The notes: generated from the letters alone by a model not told the origin. A DNA stretch of 64,000 nt from Algoriphagus aquimarinus (GCF_900112005.1 NZ_FOKK01000004.1:315968-379967), one strand, 5' to 3'. Counted from the first letter of the stretch, positions 1 to 9,204 are shown. Made by a program: numbers and translations.

Positions 1-1
1 T

Positions 2-430
2 GGTGATACTATTATCGGTATCAAAGGCCGAGTTGGTTTCGAAGCTGCTGCTCCATTGATTATCATCAAAGGCCATCAGTTGCTAGAGAAGCACACACTT
101 ACCAAGTGGCAGCTTTTCTGGAAAAATCAATTGGCTGAATTCTACGGTAATCACCTGCACGAGGGGCATTACCTTGATCCAGTGATGAGAAACATGGAAG
201 AATTCATGGCTAGCACACAGACTTATGTGACTGGTGAAGTTCGGGTTTTACTTCAGCCATTCCGATTCACTTTACTTGGAATCACTTCTAATCATGATCT
301 GATGTCCAACAAATTTGGTAGCTACGGAGAAATGAACAAAGGCTATACAGCAGAAGACGTAAAAGGTTTCACCCGAATTTTGGGTAACCAAACCTCAATT
401 TTCCATAAGGTAAACTCTGACAATGACTAA
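2..430 (+). CDS. argG: Argininosuccinate synthase, C-terminal part (5' end outside window)
   Basis: The open frame runs in from the left edge, so only about 142 C-terminal residues are visible. ArgG joins citrulline and aspartate with ATP to make argininosuccinate in the cytoplasm. The visible part has the family's C-terminal features: an APLIIIKGHQLLEKHTLT-like stretch, a TYVTGEVRVLLQPF-like strand and the final RILGNQT region. Its stop codon overlaps the argC start by 8 bases, so the two are translationally coupled. The first in-frame alternative start in the window (TTG at 56) is not a real start because coding sequence continues upstream of it. Its place ahead of argC and argH supports the call. 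Confidence 0.9.
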   Translation, partial: GDTIIGIKGRVGFEAAAPLIIIKGHQLLEKHTLTKWQLFWKNQLAEFYGNHLHEGHYLDPVMRNMEEFMASTQTYVTGEVRVLLQPFRFTLLGITSNHDLMSNKFGSYGEMNKGYTAEDVKGFTRILGNQTSIFHKVNSDND

Positions 431-1391
431 AATCAAGACAGCGATCATAGGCGCAGCGGGATATACTGGAGGCGAATTACTTCGTCTTCTGGTTCATCAT
501 CCTGCTTGCGAATTGGTCTACGTACATAGCAATAGCCAGAAAGGCAAAAAAGTATCAGAGGTTCATCCGGATCTGATCGGAGATTGTGATCTCATTTTTA
601 CTGACGAAGTACAGACAGAAGGGATAGAAGCTGTGTTCTTGGGATTGCCACATGGCCAAACCAAAGGGTTTTTGGATCAACACTCCTTCTCTCCTGAGAC
701 AGTTTTGATCGATTTGTCCACTGATTTCCGAGACGAGTCGAATGGCTTTACCTATGGTCTTCCTGAAGTAAATGCTGGCAAAATCAAAACTGCTAAGAAA
801 ATCGCAAATCCAGGCTGCTTTGCTACAGGCATTCAATTAGCACTACTTCCTGCTATCGCAAAAGGCTGGGTGAAAGACACGATCAATATCTCTGGAGTCA
901 CAGGAAGTACCGGGGCAGGCAAGAAACTAGCTGAGACATCACACTTCAGTTACAGATCTTCAAATATGTCTGTCTATAAGCTTTTTACACACCAGCATCT
1001 AAAGGAGATTAATCAGACTTTCAAGCAGCTAAATGCTAGCTTTTCATCTGAAATGCTCTTTGTTCCTTACCGTGGCAATTTCCCTAGAGGGATCTGGATT
1101 ACAGCTTATTTCCCTTTTGAAGGAACTCAAGAGGAGGCTGTAGCTGCCTACAAAGAATTCTATAAAGACGCAGCATTTACTCACGTTTCTGATATCGATA
1201 TCGATATGAAGCAAGCAGTGAACACAAACAAGGGCATCGTTTACGTGCAGAAAGAAGCTGGTCAATTGGTGATTTACTCTGCTATTGACAACCTACTCAA
1301 AGGAGCTTCTGGACAGGCAGTTCAAAATTACAATTTGGCATTTGGACTTGAAGAGAGGATGGGCTTGAATCTGAAAAGTTTAGGGTTCTAA
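423..1391 (+). CDS. argC: N-acetyl(succinyl)-gamma-glutamyl-phosphate reductase
   Basis: Reduces the N-acylglutamyl phosphate made by ArgB to the semialdehyde with NADPH, the third step of arginine synthesis. The 322-residue protein starts with a Rossmann motif (GAAGYTGGEL, residues 10-19) and has the catalytic cysteine in NPGCFATG (Cys132). The length is normal for the short ArgC class. The ATG start lies inside the argG stop region (8-base overlap). A 154-base gap with hairpins separates it from argD, but all arginine genes read the same way. The acyl group may be succinyl rather than acetyl, judged from the transcarbamylase in this operon. Confidence 0.95.
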   Translation: MTKIKTAIIGAAGYTGGELLRLLVHHPACELVYVHSNSQKGKKVSEVHPDLIGDCDLIFTDEVQTEGIEAVFLGLPHGQTKGFLDQHSFSPETVLIDLSTDFRDESNGFTYGLPEVNAGKIKTAKKIANPGCFATGIQLALLPAIAKGWVKDTINISGVTGSTGAGKKLAETSHFSYRSSNMSVYKLFTHQHLKEINQTFKQLNASFSSEMLFVPYRGNFPRGIWITAYFPFEGTQEEAVAAYKEFYKDAAFTHVSDIDIDMKQAVNTNKGIVYVQKEAGQLVIYSAIDNLLKGASGQAVQNYNLAFGLEERMGLNLKSLGF

Positions 1392-1421
1392 GATATTAGA
1401 AGCTAGACACAAGATTTAAGA

Positions 1422-1462
1422 CTGAATGATGGTCACTTCAATATTAAGTGTTCATCATTCAG
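1422..1462. repeat. Intergenic inverted repeat between argC and argD
   Basis: CTGAATGATG (1422-1431) is the exact reverse complement of 1453-1462, and CACTT (1434-1438) pairs with AAGTG (1446-1450), giving a long two-part hairpin. Downstream, 1514-1542 holds a string of CGTAAATC-like near repeats. There is no T-run after the hairpin, so a transcription terminator is unlikely. It could act as an RNA processing or stability element inside the arg operon, or be an interspersed repeat. Confidence 0.55.
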
Positions 1463-1545
1463 CATTCATTATTCTCCAACCTTGAAATTGATTTGCGAGG
1501 TTCATAAGAACTCCGTAAATCAAAAATCGTAATTCGTAAATCCTC

Positions 1546-2691
1546 ATGAAATTATTTGATGTATATCCCCTGATCCCAGTGACCATCACAAAAGCTGAAG
1601 GCTGCAAACTTTGGGACGATCAAGGACAAGAATATATAGATTTATACGGTGGTCACGCAGTGATTTCCATTGGTCACACCCATCCACATTACGTTAAGCG
1701 AATCAAGGATCAACTGGATCAGATCGCTTTTTATTCCAATTCCATACAAATCCCTGTACAAAAGGAGTATGCTGAAAAGCTTGGAGAGCTTTCAGGCTAT
1801 CCTGAGTATGAGCTTTTCCTGTGTAACTCAGGAGCTGAAGCTAATGAGAATGCGATTAAGCTTGCTTCCTTCGCAACTGGAAAATCTGGCTTTATTGCTT
1901 TTTCTGGAGGTTTTCACGGTAGAACTTCAGGTGCAGTAGCTTTGACAGATAATCCAAAAATCGTTGCTCCCTGTAATGAGAGAGAGGATTTTCAGATTCT
2001 TCCATGGGGTGATTTGGAAGCTGTAGAGAAGCGTGTGAAAGATGGGAATATTGCAGGAATTATCATAGAAGGCATACAAGGAGTGAATGGAATTCAGGTT
2101 CCTTCTTCTAAGTTTCTAACAGGTTTGGCAGGAATTGCTAAATCTTATGGGGTCAAATTGATTCTTGATGAGGTACAATCTGGTTTTGGACGCACCGGTA
2201 AGTTCTTTGCCCATCAATTAGTAGATGGTGTGAAGCCAGATATCATCAGTATGGCAAAGGGAATGGGTAATGGATTTCCTATTGGTGGAATCTTGATCTC
2301 ACCTGAGTTCAAAGCTACCTACGGATTACTCGGAACTACTTTCGGAGGCAATCACCTAGCCTGCGCCGCAGGTTTGGCAGTGTTAGAAGTTATTGAAAAC
2401 GAAAACCTTCTCGAAAACGCCACAAAACTTGGTGAAAAGCTTTTAGCTGAATTGAAAGAAGTCCCGGGAATCACAGCTATTCGTGGTACTGGACTGATTA
2501 TAGGTATTGACCTTGATCGGGAAGCTGGTCCTGTTCGTTCTGAATTGGTAAAAAAATACCACATGTTCACAGGAAGCGCTGCTGGTAAGAACACGATAAG
2601 ACTCCTGCCTCCTTTAAATATCGAGTGGAATCAGTTAAATTCGTTTTTAACCGCATTAAAAGAAATCTTAAGTCAATCCCCTTCCAGTTAA
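1546..2691 (+). CDS. argD: Acetylornithine/succinylornithine aminotransferase
   Basis: PLP-dependent class III aminotransferase that turns N-acyl-glutamate semialdehyde into N-acylornithine, using glutamate as amino donor. The 381-residue protein has the NSGAEANENAIKLA region (about 94-107), the PLP-binding DEVQSGFGRTGKF block (209-220) and the Schiff-base lysine in SMAKGMGNGFPIGG (Lys238). The length is typical. It ends 3 bases before the transcarbamylase gene, so the two are cotranscribed. Ornithine aminotransferase is the main alternative, but the short length and the operon position favour ArgD. Confidence 0.93.
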   Translation: MKLFDVYPLIPVTITKAEGCKLWDDQGQEYIDLYGGHAVISIGHTHPHYVKRIKDQLDQIAFYSNSIQIPVQKEYAEKLGELSGYPEYELFLCNSGAEANENAIKLASFATGKSGFIAFSGGFHGRTSGAVALTDNPKIVAPCNEREDFQILPWGDLEAVEKRVKDGNIAGIIIEGIQGVNGIQVPSSKFLTGLAGIAKSYGVKLILDEVQSGFGRTGKFFAHQLVDGVKPDIISMAKGMGNGFPIGGILISPEFKATYGLLGTTFGGNHLACAAGLAVLEVIENENLLENATKLGEKLLAELKEVPGITAIRGTGLIIGIDLDREAGPVRSELVKKYHMFTGSAAGKNTIRLLPPLNIEWNQLNSFLTALKEILSQSPSS

Positions 2692-2694
2692 GCA

Positions 2695-3666
2695 ATGGCC
2701 AATATTATCCAGCCACTACAGCATTTTACAAAATTTGAATCCTTCGATCTGGGCAACCAGTTAATCGAAAAAGCACTTCTATACAAAGCCAACCCAGCTC
2801 TTGATAAGGCAAAAGGTGCAGGGAAGCGCATAGGATGTATTTTCCTAAATCCTTCTCTGAGAACACGTGTTTCTACTCAGCTAGCAGCTATGAATTTGGG
2901 TATGGAGCCAATTGTACTGAATATGGACAAGGAAGGTTGGGCGCTGGAGATGCAAGATGGAGCAGTCATGAATCGTGGCACGGTAGAGCACATCAAAGAC
3001 GCTGCTGCAGTATTAGGTTCATATTTTGATATTCTTGCGATCCGTGCATTTCCTTCTTTGACAAATAAAGAAGAGGACACATCTGATTTTGTGTTTTCTC
3101 AGTTTGTTAAATATTCAGGAGTTCCTGTAGTGAGTTTGGAATCTGCCACTCGTCACCCACTTCAAAGTCTAGCGGATCAGATCACGATTAGAGAGAATTG
3201 GGCAGGTAAAAAGAAGCCAAAGGTCGTACTGACTTGGGGCCCACATATTAAGGCTATTCCACATGCAGTGGCTAATTCCTTTGCAGAATGGACCCTTGGT
3301 ATGGATCATGATCTAACAATTACTCATCCTGTGGGTTATGAATTAGATGAGCAATTTTCTAAAGGTGCTACAATAGAATACAATCAAAGTAAAGCATTGG
3401 AAGGAGCTGATTTTGTTTATGTTAAAAACTGGTCATCTTTCAATGATTATGGAAAAATCATTTCTACTGATGCCTCTTGGATGCTTACTGAAAATCATTT
3501 TGAGAATGCTGAAAATGCCAAAGTAATGCATTGCTTACCAGTCAGAAGAAACCTAGAATTATCCGATGAGATCTTGGATGGAGAGCGCTCTTTAGTACAG
3601 CAGCAGGCAAAAAATAGAATTTTTGCCGCTCAGGCAGCCATTAGCCATCTGCTAGGAAATAAATAA
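2695..3666 (+). CDS. argF': N-succinylornithine (or N-acetylornithine) carbamoyltransferase
   Basis: Carbamoylates N-acylornithine rather than free ornithine, as in Bacteroides fragilis and Xanthomonas. The 323-residue protein has the carbamoyl-phosphate motif SLRTR (54-58, replacing STRTR of classical enzymes), the ATRHPLQSLAD block (HPxQ) and the C-terminal HCLPVRR motif. In the GTVEHI segment, the residue matching Glu92 of the X. campestris acetyl enzyme and Pro90 of the B. fragilis succinyl enzyme is Val97. From the literature I recall that a Val substitution at this site converts the acetyl enzyme to succinyl specificity, so N-succinylornithine is the better prediction. It sits 3 bases after argD and 13 before argB. 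Confidence 0.88.
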   Translation: MANIIQPLQHFTKFESFDLGNQLIEKALLYKANPALDKAKGAGKRIGCIFLNPSLRTRVSTQLAAMNLGMEPIVLNMDKEGWALEMQDGAVMNRGTVEHIKDAAAVLGSYFDILAIRAFPSLTNKEEDTSDFVFSQFVKYSGVPVVSLESATRHPLQSLADQITIRENWAGKKKPKVVLTWGPHIKAIPHAVANSFAEWTLGMDHDLTITHPVGYELDEQFSKGATIEYNQSKALEGADFVYVKNWSSFNDYGKIISTDASWMLTENHFENAENAKVMHCLPVRRNLELSDEILDGERSLVQQQAKNRIFAAQAAISHLLGNK

Positions 3667-3679
3667 CGACTTACGCCCA

Positions 3680-4480
3680 ATGAAAATTAGTATTATTAAA
3701 ATCGGTGGTAATGTCATCGACTTTCCTGAGAAGCTAAATGAATTCTTAGCTATTTTTGCCAAATTTCCTGGACATAAAATACTTGTCCATGGTGGCGGAA
3801 TTATGGCATCTCGCTTTGGTGAATCTCTAGGTGTAATGCCTGAAATGGTAGATGGGAGAAGAATCACTGATCAGGATACACTGGATGTGGTGACAATGGT
3901 CTATGCCGGCTTAATCAACAAAAACTTGGTAGCAAAACTTCAAGCGCTGAAAGTTAACGCGATTGGAATGACTGGTGCCGATGGAAATATAATCAGATCC
4001 ATTAAGCGTCCTGTTAAGGATATTGACTACGGTTTTGTAGGTGATATTCAAGAAGTTAATACCAAACTGATTGATCTTTTACTTTCAGGAAATTTACTTC
4101 CTGTAGTGAATGCGATCACGCATGATGCTAAAGGTCAATTGCTCAATACTAACGCTGATAGTATTGCCTCTGCCCTAGCTACTAGTCTTGCAAAAGAACA
4201 TCAGGTCAATCTATATTTCTGTTTTAATAAGAGCGGAGTTTTGATCGATGAGAAAAATGAAAACTCTATCATTCCACTAATCAATGAGGATATTTATGCT
4301 GAGCTCCGCAAAGAAAATGTAATTCACTCTGGCATGATACCTAAGTTGGATAATGCCTTCGAAGCATTAGAAAAAGGTGTTAATCATGTGTGGATAGGAA
4401 AAGCAGAAAATCTCTCTTTAGCAGCGAAAGGCAAACTCTCTGGAACTACCATAGAGAGAAGTCGATACGACCTTTACTAA
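3680..4480 (+). CDS. argB: N-acetylglutamate (N-succinylglutamate) kinase
   Basis: Amino-acid kinase family enzyme that phosphorylates the gamma-carboxyl of N-acylglutamate. The 266-residue protein starts with the family's lysine/glycine motif (KIGGN, 7-11) and the VHGGG loop (36-40), and contains GRRITD for acyl-glutamate binding and a C-terminal SGMIPKLDNAFEAL segment. No arginine-inhibition N-terminal helix is present: the protein begins directly at strand 1, so it probably belongs to the arginine-insensitive class (inference). It follows argF' by 13 bases and precedes argE by 21. Confidence 0.93.
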   Translation: MKISIIKIGGNVIDFPEKLNEFLAIFAKFPGHKILVHGGGIMASRFGESLGVMPEMVDGRRITDQDTLDVVTMVYAGLINKNLVAKLQALKVNAIGMTGADGNIIRSIKRPVKDIDYGFVGDIQEVNTKLIDLLLSGNLLPVVNAITHDAKGQLLNTNADSIASALATSLAKEHQVNLYFCFNKSGVLIDEKNENSIIPLINEDIYAELRKENVIHSGMIPKLDNAFEALEKGVNHVWIGKAENLSLAAKGKLSGTTIERSRYDLY

Positions 4481-4501
4481 GACAAAAATTTGAATACAAC
4501 G

Positions 4502-5572
4502 ATGGGATTATATGATGATGCAGTTCAACTTCTTACTCAGTTAATAGAAATTCCATCCTATTCTAGGGAAGAAAGCTCTACAGCTGAAGTTATTGAAGAA
4601 TTTTTCACTGCACGTGATATAGAAGTCCATAAATCAGGCTACAACATTTGGGCTTTTGCAAATCCTTTTGATAAAAATAAACCTACTATTTGGTTAAACT
4701 CGCACCACGATACGGTAAAACCAAATACTGGATATACTAAGGATCCTTTTCAGGCTATTACTGAAGATGGTAAATTATTTGGACTAGGTAGCAATGATGC
4801 TGGTGGACCACTTGTTAGCCTTATGGCAGCTTTTTCACATTTTTACGGACAAGAGCTTCCTTTCAATCTAATCATGATTGCTTCTGCTGAGGAAGAAATT
4901 TCAGGTAAAAATGGAATTGCTTCAGTTATAGCTCAGCTTCCTCCCTGTGATTTGGCTATTGTGGGAGAACCTACCTTGATGGACATGGCCGTTGCAGAAA
5001 AAGGCTTGATGGTGATCGATGCAAAAGTTTACGGAAAAGCAGGACATGCAGCACGAGAAGAAGGTGTAAATGCCATTTATGAAGCCTTAGATGACCTAAA
5101 AGCGATTCGAGATTTCGAATTCACTAGGACTTCTCAATTCCTGGGAAAGACGAAAGTATCAGCAACAGTCATACACTCTGGACAACAGCATAACGTAGTT
5201 CCAGATCTCTGCGAATTTGTATTAGACGTTCGCGTCACTGATGCATATTCATTGGAAGAAGCTTTAGATGAATTGAAAAGCTCTATTAATGCAGAGCTAA
5301 CTCCACGATCACTAAGACTGCAATCTTCACATGTACCAGAGGGTCATCTGATCTTGAAAGTCGGTGAACAACTAGGACTAAAAACTTACGGAAGTCCTAC
5401 CCTATCTGATCAGGCATTAATCCCCTACCCATCTGTCAAAATCGGCCCAGGCGATTCAACAAGGTCACATTCAGCAGACGAATATATTTATTTGAACGAA
5501 ATTCAGAACGGCATAATTGGCTATATCAAGATACTTGAAACCTACGCTACTATGCTTACTCAAACTACATAG
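4502..5572 (+). CDS. argE: M20 family N-acyl-L-amino-acid deacylase (acetylornithine/succinylcitrulline deacetylase-like)
   Basis: Zinc-dependent M20 amidohydrolase. With an acyl-ornithine transcarbamylase in the operon, its substrate should be N-acylcitrulline rather than N-acylornithine. The metal-site motif SHHDTV (His68, Asp70 from this start), the bridging Asp in GSNDAGGP, and the EEEISG general-base region are all present. I chose the ATG at 4502; a TTG at 4490 in frame would add four residues. At 356 residues it is close to the normal length. It lies between argB and argH with only 2 bases before argH. Confidence 0.88.
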   Translation: MGLYDDAVQLLTQLIEIPSYSREESSTAEVIEEFFTARDIEVHKSGYNIWAFANPFDKNKPTIWLNSHHDTVKPNTGYTKDPFQAITEDGKLFGLGSNDAGGPLVSLMAAFSHFYGQELPFNLIMIASAEEEISGKNGIASVIAQLPPCDLAIVGEPTLMDMAVAEKGLMVIDAKVYGKAGHAAREEGVNAIYEALDDLKAIRDFEFTRTSQFLGKTKVSATVIHSGQQHNVVPDLCEFVLDVRVTDAYSLEEALDELKSSINAELTPRSLRLQSSHVPEGHLILKVGEQLGLKTYGSPTLSDQALIPYPSVKIGPGDSTRSHSADEYIYLNEIQNGIIGYIKILETYATMLTQTT

Positions 5573-5574
5573 AA

Positions 5575-6921
5575 ATGAAACTTTGGCAAAAAGAAACAGG
5601 AAGCAAAAAGGAAGTGGAATCTTTCACTATTGGTCGCGATCCTGAATTTGATATACTTTTGGCACCCTTTGATGTGCTAGGATCTATGGCTCATGCCCAG
5701 ATGCTTTCTACTATTGGACTTCTTACAGTCGAAGAAAACGATATACTCCAGCAAGGACTAAAGGATATCTATGCTGAAATCCAGAAAGGCGAATTTGAAA
5801 TAGCTCCAGGTGTGGAAGATGTGCATTCTCAGGTTGAGTTTTTACTTACAGAACGATTTGGCGATGTAGGCAAGAAACTTCACAGTGGAAGAAGCAGAAA
5901 TGATCAAGTTTTGGTTGACTTGAAACTTTACTATAGAGCTGCGATTCATGAATTGGTAGAAGAAAGCTCTGTACTTTTCGAGCAATTGATAGAATTAGCT
6001 AAAAAGCATAAAGATGACCTGATGCCAGGTTATACGCATACACAGCTAGCTATGCCTTCCTCCTTTGGGCTTTGGTTTAGTTCTTTTGCCGAAGGCATAA
6101 GTGAAGATTTGGGCATGCTAAAGGCTGCATTTGACCTAGCAAACAAAAATCCGTTAGGTTCTGCTGCTGGATATGGTTCTAGCTTCCCTCTAAACAGAAC
6201 GATGACGACCAAGCTTCTTGGTTTTGCGGATCTACATCACAACGTATTGAATGCACAAAACAGCAGAGGGAAAACTGAGCGTACTTTGTCTTTTGCCATG
6301 GCAGGAATGGCAGGAACTCTGAATCGAATGGCTTCCGACGTGTGTATTTTTATGAATCAGCATTTTGCATTTATCAGCTTTCCAGATGATTTGACGACGG
6401 GAAGCAGCATTATGCCTCACAAGAAAAACCCGGATGTATTCGAGTTGATCAGAGCCAAAACAAATCAGATTCAGTCGGTACCAAATGCGGTTTCCATGAT
6501 TCTAACCAATACTACCACTGGATACCACAGAGATCTGCAGTTACTTAAGGAGGAAATTTTCCCTGCATTGGAAAGTCTAAAATCTTGTCTGAGCATGAGC
6601 ACATTCATGCTTAAATCTATCAAGGTAAAAGAGAATATTTTGTCAGATCCATTTTACAAGCATCTATTCTCAGTAGAAGTAGTTAACGACCTTGTATTAA
6701 AAGGAATCCCCTTTAGAGATGCTTATAAACAAGTCGGAATGGATATAGAATCTGGTAATTTCAATCCAGACCAAAGCAAGCTTAATCATTCCCATGAAGG
6801 AAGTATTGGAAACTTAAATCTGGAAGAAATAGAGAAAAAAATGAAAATGTCTATCCAACAGTTTAATTTTAAAGACGTAGAGCATTCCATAGAAGATCTT
6901 CTAAAAAAAGACTTGATGTAG
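5575..6921 (+). CDS. argH: Argininosuccinate lyase
   Basis: Splits argininosuccinate to arginine and fumarate, the last step of the pathway. The 448-residue protein carries the fumarase/aspartase superfamily signature GSSIMPHKKNPD (276-287), the SGRSRNDQV motif (104-112) and the YTHTQ catalytic histidine region (about 153-157). The full length suggests a working enzyme. It is the last gene of the arginine operon; the next gene has its own candidate promoter. Confidence 0.96.
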   Translation: MKLWQKETGSKKEVESFTIGRDPEFDILLAPFDVLGSMAHAQMLSTIGLLTVEENDILQQGLKDIYAEIQKGEFEIAPGVEDVHSQVEFLLTERFGDVGKKLHSGRSRNDQVLVDLKLYYRAAIHELVEESSVLFEQLIELAKKHKDDLMPGYTHTQLAMPSSFGLWFSSFAEGISEDLGMLKAAFDLANKNPLGSAAGYGSSFPLNRTMTTKLLGFADLHHNVLNAQNSRGKTERTLSFAMAGMAGTLNRMASDVCIFMNQHFAFISFPDDLTTGSSIMPHKKNPDVFELIRAKTNQIQSVPNAVSMILTNTTTGYHRDLQLLKEEIFPALESLKSCLSMSTFMLKSIKVKENILSDPFYKHLFSVEVVNDLVLKGIPFRDAYKQVGMDIESGNFNPDQSKLNHSHEGSIGNLNLEEIEKKMKMSIQQFNFKDVEHSIEDLLKKDLM

Positions 6922-6936
6922 GTTTTATGCATTTTA

Positions 6937-6968
6937 TTTGAATCATTCCGTACAATAATTTATTTTTA
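6937..6968 (+). promoter_or_regulatory. Candidate Bacteroidota-type promoter for the SulP-carbonic anhydrase operon
   Basis: TTTG at 6937-6940 is followed after 20 bases by TATTTTTA at 6961-6968, close to the Bacteroidota sigma consensus TTTG-N19-TAnnTTTG (last base differs). It lies 50 bases upstream of the transporter start. Confidence 0.45.
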
Positions 6969-7018
6969 TTCGAAATCAAGAAGAAAATTCTTCCCTTCAT
7001 AAAAAACCGACTGCTAGA

Positions 7019-8560
7019 ATGAACACCCTATTTGGAAGTAATCTTAAATATGATTTAAAAGCTAGTTTAGTGGTTTTTTTGGTTGCGCTACCGCTTTGTT
7101 TAGGGATAGCAATAGCAAGTGGAGCACCTCCTATGTCCGGACTTATTGCAGGAATTGTTGGAGGAATAGTAGTCGGAGCTTTATCTGGTTCTAATGTAAG
7201 TGTGAGTGGACCGGCAGCTGGCTTGACTGTAATCGTACTTGATTCAATCAACAGCATGGGCACTTTCCCTCTCTTCCTAGCTACTCTGGTAATTGCAGGT
7301 TTGATTCAGCTCGCTTTGGGTATTGCCAAAGCAGGTGTGATCGGTTATTACTTTCCTCACGCTGTCATTAAGGGAATGTTGACAGCCATAGGCTTAATTT
7401 TAATTCTGAAGCAAATCCCACACGCACTTGGATACGATGTGGATTTGATGGGTGATCAGGCATTTTTGCAGACTGATAATCATAATACCTTTTCTGAAAT
7501 TTGGTACGCTATCCAATATTACAGCATAGGAGCAATTCCTATTGTACTTGTTGCCATGGGGATTTTGATTCTTTTTGAAAGACCAAAAATTAAAAATCAT
7601 AAAATACTTGGTGTCGTTCCTGGCGCTCTATGGGCTGTATTGTCTGGAATTATCATCAACCTTGCGTATGGCGTATGGAAGCCAGAATGGCAACTTGGTG
7701 GTGATCATCTAGTGAACATTCCGGTTTTGGATAATTTGGGACAAATAGGAAATTTGCTGACATTTCCTGATTTCTCTATGATTGGAGAAAGTACCTTTTG
7801 GATAGTTGCAGCTACGATTGCAATAATAGGTAGCCTCGAAACACTCCTGAGTATAGATGCAGCAGATAAATTAGATCCTCATAAAAGAACAACTCCTCCG
7901 AGCAAAGAACTTGTAGCGCAAGGAATTGGTAATTCGATATCAGGTTTGATTGGCGGCCTTCCTGTCACCGCTGTGATTGTAAGAAGTTCAGCGAATGTCG
8001 CTTCAGGAGCCAAGACCAAAATGTCTGCTGTACTCCATGGAGTACTACTGATGATTCTAGTATTGAGTATTCCAACTATCCTTAATTTGATACCGCTCAG
8101 TTGTCTTGCAGCAGTTCTATTCTTAGTAGGATACAAACTAGCAAAACCATCTATTTTCATAAGTATTTACAAAAATGGCTGGGACCAGTTTATCCCCTTT
8201 ATAGTCACTGTAGTTGCCATTTTATTTACTGATCTTTTGGTAGGTATAGGTATTGGAATGGTTTTCGGGTTATTCTTTGTGATAAAAACAAATTTTGTTC
8301 GCTCTGTAACTTTAACAGAAATGAATGGCAATTATCTCTTAAAGCTCCAAAAAGATGTTTCTTTCCTTAATAAGGCGCTATTGATGAAAAATTTATCTAG
8401 AATACCTTCAGGTAGCAAAGTCATCATCAATGCTCAAAAAGCTCAGTTTATTGACCATGATATTCAGGAGGTTTTAAATGATTTTATAGCTTCTTGCTCC
8501 GATAAAAATATTAGTATTACAGTAGAAGGATTTAAGTATAAAATTCACGAAAACATATGA
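7019..8560 (+). CDS. SulP family inorganic anion transporter (probable bicarbonate transporter)
   Basis: Inner-membrane anion transporter, 513 residues. The N-terminal half has the SulP pattern with many hydrophobic helices and glycine-rich pore motifs (VALPLCLGIAIASGAPP and SVSGPAAGLT). The C-terminal tail (about 445-505) resembles a short STAS domain. The next gene is a beta-carbonic anhydrase whose ATG overlaps this stop by 4 bases (ATGA). That pairing is known for bicarbonate-transporting SulP proteins, so bicarbonate is the likely substrate (inference from context); sulfate is the alternative. Confidence 0.88.
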   Translation: MNTLFGSNLKYDLKASLVVFLVALPLCLGIAIASGAPPMSGLIAGIVGGIVVGALSGSNVSVSGPAAGLTVIVLDSINSMGTFPLFLATLVIAGLIQLALGIAKAGVIGYYFPHAVIKGMLTAIGLILILKQIPHALGYDVDLMGDQAFLQTDNHNTFSEIWYAIQYYSIGAIPIVLVAMGILILFERPKIKNHKILGVVPGALWAVLSGIIINLAYGVWKPEWQLGGDHLVNIPVLDNLGQIGNLLTFPDFSMIGESTFWIVAATIAIIGSLETLLSIDAADKLDPHKRTTPPSKELVAQGIGNSISGLIGGLPVTAVIVRSSANVASGAKTKMSAVLHGVLLMILVLSIPTILNLIPLSCLAAVLFLVGYKLAKPSIFISIYKNGWDQFIPFIVTVVAILFTDLLVGIGIGMVFGLFFVIKTNFVRSVTLTEMNGNYLLKLQKDVSFLNKALLMKNLSRIPSGSKVIINAQKAQFIDHDIQEVLNDFIASCSDKNISITVEGFKYKIHENI

Positions 8561-9204
8561 GCCCCTACGAGAAATTATTAATTCAAAACAAAGCATGGTC
8601 TGCCGATCAAAAACAGGCCGACGAGAACTTTTTTGGTAGACTAGAAAAGCAGCAGTCTCCAAAGTTCCTTTGGATAGGATGCTCGGATAGTAGAGTACCA
8701 GCCAATCAGATCACAGGAACGGATCCAGGCGAAATATTTGTGCATCGCAACATCGCGAATATGGTGGTGCATACTGATCTTAATTTACTAAGTGTGTTGG
8801 AATATGCTGTGGCGGTACTTAAGGTAGAACACATCATCGTATGTGGCCACTATGGATGCGGAGGTATAGAAGCTGCACTTGGAAACAAAAGCTTTGGACT
8901 AATTAACAAATGGCTTTTAAACATCAAAGAAGTCTATAAGCTATACCAAAAAGAAATAGATGCCATCGAAAATCACGACGATAAAGTCAATGCACTTGTC
9001 GAATTCAATGTGATTGAGCAATGTCAAGATCTAATCAAGACCTCAATCATACAGAAAGCATGGAGAGATAGATCAGCTCCAACTATTCATGGATGGGCTT
9101 ATGGATTGAAAGATGGACTGATAAAAGAATTACTCAACATTGAGCCTGATTTTCAGAATATTAACCCAATATTCAGATTTGAATTGGAGGAATTAGATAA
9201 ATAA
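8557..9204 (+). CDS. Beta-class carbonic anhydrase
   Basis: Interconverts CO2 and bicarbonate. The 215-residue protein has all zinc and catalytic residues of the class: CSDSRVPA (Cys42, Asp44, Arg46) and HYGCGG (His98, Cys101). It overlaps the SulP gene by 4 bases, so the two are coupled in translation and probably in function: the transporter brings in bicarbonate and the enzyme equilibrates it with CO2. No signal peptide is visible, so it is cytoplasmic. Confidence 0.95.
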   Translation: MSPYEKLLIQNKAWSADQKQADENFFGRLEKQQSPKFLWIGCSDSRVPANQITGTDPGEIFVHRNIANMVVHTDLNLLSVLEYAVAVLKVEHIIVCGHYGCGGIEAALGNKSFGLINKWLLNIKEVYKLYQKEIDAIENHDDKVNALVEFNVIEQCQDLIKTSIIQKAWRDRSAPTIHGWAYGLKDGLIKELLNIEPDFQNINPIFRFELEELDK

